Below, piece by piece: positions 6,034 through 9,342 of a DNA stretch of 9,342 bases (its first letter is position 1; the number at the start of each line of letters is the position of its first letter). The DNA is from an uncultured Zetaproteobacteria bacterium (GTDB lineage Bacteria > Pseudomonadota > Zetaproteobacteria > Mariprofundales > Mariprofundaceae). The stretch is from assembly GCA_947311795.1 (NCBI GenBank), contig CAMZLX010000080.1, positions 1 to 9,342 on the forward strand. The letters run 5' to 3'. The notes beneath the pieces are model-generated. The model did no database searches, was not told where the DNA came from, and saw only the letters and a program-made list of their open reading frames with translations. The position numbers were made by a program, and so were the translations under genes.

Positions 6034-6708
6034 ATGTCATCCAATATCAGCAACCAGCATTTCACAGAAGAAGAGCGCGAAACATTATACCGCGTCATTC
6101 ATGCGCGGCGCGATATGCGCCACTTTATCGGTGGTGAGGTAGCGGATGATGTATTGGCTCGTATTTTGGATGCTGCCCACGCCGCACCCTCGGTTGGTTT
6201 TATGCAACCTTGGCGTTTTGTAAGCATTCAAAAGCCTGAACTACGGGGCGATTTGATAGCCTTGGTCGAAGCTGAAAAAGTTAAAACATCGGAAACCATG
6301 GATGCGCGAAAAGCAGAGTTTATGCGGCTTAAAGTGGAAGGTATTCGTGATTGCGCTGAATTGATTGCAGTCATTCTCGCACCCGATGATGGCACAACCT
6401 TTGGGCGCAGAACCATGCCCTCAGAGATGGCTTTGGCATCGGTGTCGTGTGCGATTCAAAATATGTGGTTGGCTGCCCGCGCTGAAAACCTAGGCATGGG
6501 TTGGGTCTCTTTTTTTCAACCTGAAGATGTTGCAGAGCTGTTACACTGCCCAGAAGGCGCGCAACCCATCGCCCTGCTCTGCTTAGGGCCAGTCAAAGCA
6601 TTTTATGAGCGACCGATGCTTGAAAGCGAAGGTTGGCGAGCGCGTGAAGATTTAAGCAGTATTTTAGCTGAAGATAGTTATCCATTAGCCACGGATGAAC
6701 ACAGATGA
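6034..6708 (+). CDS. bluB: 5,6-dimethylbenzimidazole synthase BluB
   Basis: Nitroreductase-fold flavoenzyme that uses O2 to cannibalise reduced FMN into 5,6-dimethylbenzimidazole, the lower ligand of cobalamin; cytoplasmic. With the ATG at 6034 it has 224 residues. BluB-specific motifs are HARRDMRHF (23-31), APSVGFMQPWRF (51-62), AIQNMWLAARAENLGMGW (140-157) and LLCLGPVKAFYERPMLESEG (181-200). D27 and S159 sit where the catalytic Asp and Ser of characterised BluB proteins lie. A TTG at 6025 would add three residues, but it falls within the predicted -10 region, so the ATG is preferred. The last residues, ATDEHR, and the TGA are encoded by a CCACGGATGAACACAGATGA repeat. The original tail may therefore have been replaced or extended. 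The stop overlaps the next start as ATGA (6705-6708). Confidence 0.93.
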   Translation: MSSNISNQHFTEEERETLYRVIHARRDMRHFIGGEVADDVLARILDAAHAAPSVGFMQPWRFVSIQKPELRGDLIALVEAEKVKTSETMDARKAEFMRLKVEGIRDCAELIAVILAPDDGTTFGRRTMPSEMALASVSCAIQNMWLAARAENLGMGWVSFFQPEDVAELLHCPEGAQPIALLCLGPVKAFYERPMLESEGWRAREDLSSILAEDSYPLATDEHR

Positions 6709-6720
6709 ACACGGATAAAA
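6689..6720 (+). repeat. CCACGGATGAACACAGATGA repeat, copy 1
   Basis: About 31 bp (CCACGGATGAACACAGATGA, then ACACGGATAAAA), built from roughly 11-base units (ACACGGATGA, ACACAGATGA). It differs at one base from copy 2 at 7066-7096 over the shared length. It encodes the end of BluB (ATDEHR, stop) in one frame and the start of the GxxExxY protein (MNTDK) in another, the two meeting at ATGA. Copies 1 and 2 are direct repeats 377 bp apart that bracket the GxxExxY gene. Confidence 0.88.
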
Positions 6721-7085
6721 TAACAGAACATATTATTGGCTGTGCTTATAAAGTTAGCAATGATTTAGGCGCAGGTTTTTTGGAAAAAATCTATGAGAAC
6801 GCATTGGTGATTGAACTCAAGAAACAGGGTTTACATGCTGAAGCGCAAAAGCCCTTAGTTGTGTATTATGATAACCAAGTGGTTGGCGAATATTTTGTCG
6901 ATATATTGGTAGAAAAATCTATTGTCCTTGAATTAAAAGCAGTTAAATCCATTGATAAAATTCATCAAGCTCAACTCTTAAATTACCTTAAAGCAACAGG
7001 TTTAAAAACTGGACTGTTACTCAATTTCGGTACACCTCGGTTAGGCATTAAACGCATGATATTCACCACGGATGAACACAGATGA
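6705..7085 (+). CDS. GxxExxY family protein (PD-(D/E)xK nuclease-like)
   Basis: A 126-residue member of the GxxExxY family, small proteins with a PD-(D/E)xK nuclease-like core and no firmly known function. The signature is GFLEKIY (G24, E27, Y30). The nuclease-like core shows D66 in YFVDILVE, E76 and K78 in VLELKAV, and a following HQAQLLNYLKATG (87-99) with Q88 and Q90. All acidic/lysine positions expected for catalysis are present. The first residues MNTD and last residues TTDEHR are encoded by two copies of the flanking repeat. The gene is visibly more A+T-rich than bluB and cobQ. It overlaps bluB by ATGA and has no Shine-Dalgarno sequence, so it probably depends on translational coupling. 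It separates bluB from cobQ and looks like a cassette inserted into a B12 operon, not a B12 gene. Confidence 0.9.
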   Translation: MNTDKITEHIIGCAYKVSNDLGAGFLEKIYENALVIELKKQGLHAEAQKPLVVYYDNQVVGEYFVDILVEKSIVLELKAVKSIDKIHQAQLLNYLKATGLKTGLLLNFGTPRLGIKRMIFTTDEHR

Positions 7086-7096
7086 ACGCGGATAAA
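7066..7096 (+). repeat. CCACGGATGAACACAGATGA repeat, copy 2
   Basis: Second direct copy (CCACGGATGAACACAGATGA, then ACGCGGATAAA). It encodes TTDEHR and the stop of the GxxExxY protein and starts the next small frame (MNADK) at ATGA, 7082-7085. Recombination between copies 1 and 2 would remove the GxxExxY gene precisely and leave bluB with the same stop and the same ATGA handover. Confidence 0.88.
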
Positions 7097-7159
7097 TTAA
7101 CCCTACCTCGATATATCTACGTTTATCTGTGTCCATCTGCGGCAAATCACCCATCATGA
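7082..7159 (+). CDS. Tiny relay ORF, 25 aa (repeat-derived)
   Basis: Reads MNADKLTLPRYIYVYLCPSA then ANHPS. It starts at the ATGA that ends the GxxExxY gene and ends at the ATGA that forms the decayed cobQ start (7156). Both ends are repeat sequence and no SD precedes it. It is probably not a functional peptide; its value may be to carry ribosomes through the insert. Real translation is unproven. Confidence 0.25.
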   Translation: MNADKLTLPRYIYVYLCPSAANHPS

Positions 7160-7162
7160 AAA
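7115..7162 (+). repeat. 48-bp direct repeat, copy 1, with decayed cobQ start
   Basis: Matches 7271-7318 at 46 of 48 bases (differences at 7120 and 7144). It contains GTTTATCTGTGTCCATCTGC, an inverted relative of the GCAGATGAACACAGATAAA-type repeats, and ends in CCCATCATGAAAA, the sequence of the real cobQ start. After ATGAAAA this copy diverges and stops after eight codons (MKIESRSI). It is a decayed duplicate of the cobQ translation start. Confidence 0.9.
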
Positions 7163-7182
7163 TAGAGAGTAGAAGCATATGA
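7156..7182 (+). pseudogene. Decayed duplicate of the cobQ start, 8 codons
   Basis: ATGAAAATA... encodes MKIESRSI and TGA; only the first two codons match cobQ (MKTLM). Its stop forms ATGA with the next start at 7179. The upstream 41 bases match those upstream of the real cobQ ATG almost perfectly, so this is a copied start region without the gene body. Confidence 0.6.
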
Positions 7183-7268
7183 GACTAACAACAGGAAGTG
7201 CGACTCAAGGTGAAAGGCGAAGCCTGAGAAAGCACCCTGGGGTGTTAGTCGCGCAAGGTTTGATATGA
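7179..7268 (+). CDS. Tiny relay ORF, 29 aa, across the hairpin segment
   Basis: Reads MRLTTGSATQGERRSLRKHP then GVLVAQGLI. It spans the structured segment 7183-7254, begins in ATGA with the preceding frame and ends in ATGA with the next (7265-7268). No homology is recognised. It could be a translated spacer or chance; the basic composition (several Arg and Lys) may simply reflect the hairpin sequence. Confidence 0.2.
   Translation: MRLTTGSATQGERRSLRKHPGVLVAQGLI
7183..7254 (+). other. Strong imperfect hairpin upstream of cobQ, unknown class
   Basis: GACTAACA (from 7183) pairs with TGTTAGTC (to about 7250). Inside, CAGG pairs with CCTG, GTGC with GCAC, and CTCA with TGAG, separated by small bulges, and a GGCGAAGCC mini-hairpin lies at the tip. 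An exclusive alternative pairs GTGCGACT (7198-7205) with AGTCGCGC (7247-7254), eight pairs with one G-U. It lies in the segment between the two 48-bp repeats and ends about 57 bases before the cobQ ATG. It is not a cobalamin riboswitch. It could be an RNA switch-like element, a mobile-element end or an integron-like recombination hairpin; I cannot assign it. Confidence 0.5.
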
Positions 7269-7315
7269 ACATCTATGTTTATCTGTGTCCATCTGCGGCG
7301 AATCACCCATCATGA
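7265..7315 (+). CDS. Possible 16-aa leader peptide coupled to cobQ
   Basis: Reads MNIYVYLCPSAANHPS and stops at TGA 7313-7315, overlapping the cobQ ATG as ATGA. AAGG lies six to seven bases before its ATG, whereas cobQ itself has no SD. Ribosomes could therefore load here and re-initiate at cobQ. The same 13 C-terminal residues are encoded in the 25-aa frame (7082-7159) because of the 48-bp duplication. Confidence 0.3.
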   Translation: MNIYVYLCPSAANHPS

Positions 7316-7318
7316 AAA
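7271..7318 (+). repeat. 48-bp direct repeat, copy 2, spanning the real cobQ start
   Basis: Near-identical to 7115-7162 (46 of 48 bases) at an offset of 156 bp. This copy ends inside the first codons of functional cobQ. The 108 bases between the copies (7163-7270) include the hairpin segment. The arrangement is what a tandem duplication, or an insertion with a long target duplication, would leave. Confidence 0.9.
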
Positions 7319-8739
7319 CCCTGATGATTCAAGGTACAGCATCGGGTGTGGGTAAATCCGTGTTGGTGGCAGGATTATGCCGCTTGTTGGCTAGAAACGG
7401 CATCAAAGTTGCCCCATTCAAGCCGCAAAACATGAGCAATAATGCTGCGGTGACTGCTGATGGTGGTGAAATCGGCAGAGCCCAAGCTTTGCAAGCCTTT
7501 GCATGTGGTATCAAGCCTACTGTGGACATGAACCCTGTGTTGATTAAACCCGAAGCTGACCATAAAGCGCAACTTATCGTGCGCGGAAAAGTAACGGGGC
7601 AACTGGAAGCCAAACGCTTTCGCCAAGATAGGATTGTGTTGTTGGATACGGTACTTGAATCATTTGAACATCTCAAAGCCAATTATGATGTGGTGATTGT
7701 GGAAGGTGCAGGCAGCCCTGCTGAACCCAATTTGCGCGAGGGTGACATTGCCAATATGGGGTTTGCCGAAGTGGCTGATGTGCCTGTGTGGTTGGTGGGT
7801 GACATCAACCGTGGTGGTGTGTTTGCTTCGCTCAAAGGCAGCCTTGATATTTTATCGGATTCCGAGCGCGACAGAGTTCAAGCGTTGTTAATCAATGGCT
7901 TTCGCGGCTCCAAACATTTGCTTGAAGATGCCTTGATTTGGTTAGAAAAAGAAACTAAGAAACCGCTCGTAGGTGTCATACCTTGGTTGGCGTTGGATTT
8001 ACCCGAAGAAGATAGCCCCTTTCGCCATGCAGATACGCTGGCTGAAACCGTCAAATTCAATATTGCTGTGATTGCCTATCCGCGTATGTCCAACCATGAT
8101 GACATCGACCCATTGGCTGCTGAAGCCGATGTATGCGTTCGTTTTGTGCGCAGCCCTGATGAGGTGCAACCTGCTGATTTAATTGTGTTACCTGGTTCCA
8201 AACATGTGTCTTCCGACTTACTCTGGCTCAAAGAACAAGGCTTTGCACAAGTCATTCAACAGCACTTGCGTTATGGCGGGCAAGTGCTTGGCATTTGCGG
8301 CGGTCTACAAATGTTGGGCAGCCATATTCAAGATGATGGTGTGGAAGGGCAAAGTCTTGAAGGTTTGGGTTTATTGCCTTTGACCACCACCATGGCAGAA
8401 GAGAAAACATTGCGCCAAGTGGACTGCCAAGCGCAATATCCGAGCGCCGAACATGTCACAGGTTATGAAATCCATCATGGTATTTCTAATACGAATCAAG
8501 ACCTGTTTCCATTTGCTCAAAACTCAGATGATCGACAAGTCTGGGGCACATATATCCACGGTTTATTTGAACAAGGCGGATTCCGCCAAGCTTGGTTAAC
8601 ATCGTTAGGTGTTGGCAGCGATGGCATCAGTCAAACTGAGCGAACCATGGCATCCTTAGACAACCTCGCTGATGCCTTGGAAGCCGAATTAAATCCTAAC
8701 CTGCTTACACCCTTGATGCAGCATAAGAGGTCATCATGA
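7312..8739 (+). CDS. cobQ: Cobyric acid synthase (CobQ/CbiP)
   Basis: Amidates the b, d, e and g side chains of adenosylcobyrinic acid a,c-diamide with glutamine and ATP, giving cobyric acid; cytoplasmic. The 475 residues match the family. The N-terminal ATPase domain has QGTASGVGKS (7-16), FKPQNMSNNA (36-45), PVLIKPEADHKAQLIVRGK (75-93), VEGAGSPAEPNLREGDIANM (130-149) and VGDINRGGVFASL (162-174). The amidotransferase domain has LPGSKHVSSD (293-302), nucleophile C329 in GICGGLQMLG, YEIHHG (385-390) and H416 in GTYIHGLFE. The ATG at 7312 is preferred over a GTG at 7285, which would add nine repeat-encoded residues. No SD is visible, and the ATG overlaps the stop of a short upstream frame as ATGA. 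Its stop overlaps cobD in the same way. All catalytic motifs are intact. Confidence 0.96.
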   Translation: MKTLMIQGTASGVGKSVLVAGLCRLLARNGIKVAPFKPQNMSNNAAVTADGGEIGRAQALQAFACGIKPTVDMNPVLIKPEADHKAQLIVRGKVTGQLEAKRFRQDRIVLLDTVLESFEHLKANYDVVIVEGAGSPAEPNLREGDIANMGFAEVADVPVWLVGDINRGGVFASLKGSLDILSDSERDRVQALLINGFRGSKHLLEDALIWLEKETKKPLVGVIPWLALDLPEEDSPFRHADTLAETVKFNIAVIAYPRMSNHDDIDPLAAEADVCVRFVRSPDEVQPADLIVLPGSKHVSSDLLWLKEQGFAQVIQQHLRYGGQVLGICGGLQMLGSHIQDDGVEGQSLEGLGLLPLTTTMAEEKTLRQVDCQAQYPSAEHVTGYEIHHGISNTNQDLFPFAQNSDDRQVWGTYIHGLFEQGGFRQAWLTSLGVGSDGISQTERTMASLDNLADALEAELNPNLLTPLMQHKRSS

Positions 8740-9342
8740 CCATTATTTTCGCACTCATGCTCGAATACTTTTGGGGCGACCCCGTCAACAAATGGCATCC
8801 CGTGGCATGGTTTGGGCGATGGGCTATGTTTTGTGAACGCTTATGTTTTGACCAAAGCAGAATTGTCGGTGCGTTGGCTTGGTGCATCACCGTTGCCATC
8901 CCTTTGCTCATTTTGGGTTTGCTCTACAATATATTTGGCTGGTTACTTGCCATTGCCGCCTTGTGGTTATGCGTGGGTTGGAAATCGTTGTTTCAACATG
9001 TGCAAGCTGTTCTCAACGCTAAAACGGTCAAGGAAGCACGCGAAGCTTTAGCTTTCATCGTGAGCCGTGATGTTCAAGGTATGAAACGCGAAGACACCCG
9101 CCGCGCAGCCTTGGAATCCTTAGCCGAAAATGCATCTGATGCCGTGGTTGCACCCCTATTTTGGTTTGTGGTTTTAGGGCCTATGGGTGTGGTATTTTAT
9201 CGCATGGTCAACACCCTTGATGCCATGTGGGGTTATCGCAATGAGCGTTATCAATACTTCGGCGGGTGTGCCGCTAAGGTTGATGATGTGATGAACTATA
9301 TCCCTGCCCGCATCACCGCTTGGCTGATGCTCAAAGCTGGTC
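8736..9342 (+). CDS. cobD: Adenosylcobinamide-phosphate synthase CobD/CbiB, 5' part (cut by window edge)
   Basis: Inner-membrane enzyme that joins aminopropanol (or its phosphate) to cobyric acid, giving cobinamide (phosphate). The open frame from ATG 8736 gives 202 residues and runs off the right edge; the full family length is around 300-320. Family motifs are MLEYFWGDPVNKWHPVAWFG (8-27), ESLAENASDAVVAPLFW (127-143), GPMGVVFYRMVNTLDAMWGY (148-167) and FGGCAAKVDDVMNYIPARIT (175-194). Two hydrophobic stretches (about 48-64 and 65-82) are likely membrane segments. The ATG overlaps the cobQ stop (ATGA), with AAGAGG about six bases before it. Using cobyric acid directly after cobQ makes it, it fits the gene order. 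Confidence 0.95.
   Translation, partial: MTIIFALMLEYFWGDPVNKWHPVAWFGRWAMFCERLCFDQSRIVGALAWCITVAIPLLILGLLYNIFGWLLAIAALWLCVGWKSLFQHVQAVLNAKTVKEAREALAFIVSRDVQGMKREDTRRAALESLAENASDAVVAPLFWFVVLGPMGVVFYRMVNTLDAMWGYRNERYQYFGGCAAKVDDVMNYIPARITAWLMLKAG

Noticed and set aside
7183..7254. Integron attC site
   Set aside because: The ends GACTAAC/GTTAGTC each miss the RYYYAAC/GTTRRRY consensus at one position and no integrase or cassette array is present; kept only as an alternative for the unassigned hairpin.
7198..7268. Group II intron 5' end (GTGCGAC start)
   Set aside because: The start resembles GUGYG, but there is no domain V, no maturase and far too little length; at most a remnant.
6689..7318. 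CRISPR array
   Set aside because: The repeat copies are few, partly inverted and unevenly spaced, and they overlap coding ends.

Overview
The window is a cobalamin (vitamin B12) biosynthesis locus from a Gram-negative, probably proteobacterial, genome. An outer-membrane porin with a signal peptide, moderate base composition and Shine-Dalgarno-led genes support this; the species cannot be named from the sequence alone. It is organised as two divergent arms around a control region at about 5594-6033.

Minus arm (5948 down to 1): a cobalamin riboswitch (5758-5948) leads into an OprB-like porin, cobB/cbiA (cobyrinic acid a,c-diamide synthase), cobO/btuR (corrinoid adenosyltransferase), a CbiM-type cobalt permease, cobM/cbiF (precorrin-4 C11-methyltransferase) and cbiX (sirohydrochlorin cobaltochelatase). 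The 5' part of a GxxExxY-family gene follows and runs off the left edge. The genes are close or overlapping (porin/cobB share TGATG), so the riboswitch probably controls corrinoid or cobalt entry, cobalt insertion and mid-pathway steps together. Two copies of a multi-stem dispersed repeat lie at the cobB/cobO and cobM/cbiX junctions.

Plus arm (5997 to the right edge): a good sigma70-like promoter precedes bluB (5,6-dimethylbenzimidazole synthase), almost at its ATG. Then come a GxxExxY gene, about 230 bp of repeats and very short ORFs, cobQ/cbiP (cobyric acid synthase) and cobD/cbiB (cut by the right edge). No riboswitch was recognised on this arm.

The most unusual part is 6689-7318, between bluB and cobQ. 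Copies of a CCACGGATGAACACAGATGA-type repeat form the end of bluB and both ends of the GxxExxY gene. A 48-bp direct repeat carries an intact and a decayed copy of the cobQ start, and the segment between them can fold into a strong hairpin. From bluB to cobD every reading frame, including four tiny ones, hands over to the next through a 4-nt ATGA stop/start overlap: seven consecutive junctions. A related repeat (AACCACGAAGAACACGAAG type) lies in frame inside cobB and encodes a short peptide at the domain linker. Short repeats have thus been placed in and between B12 genes in ways that keep reading frames and translational coupling.
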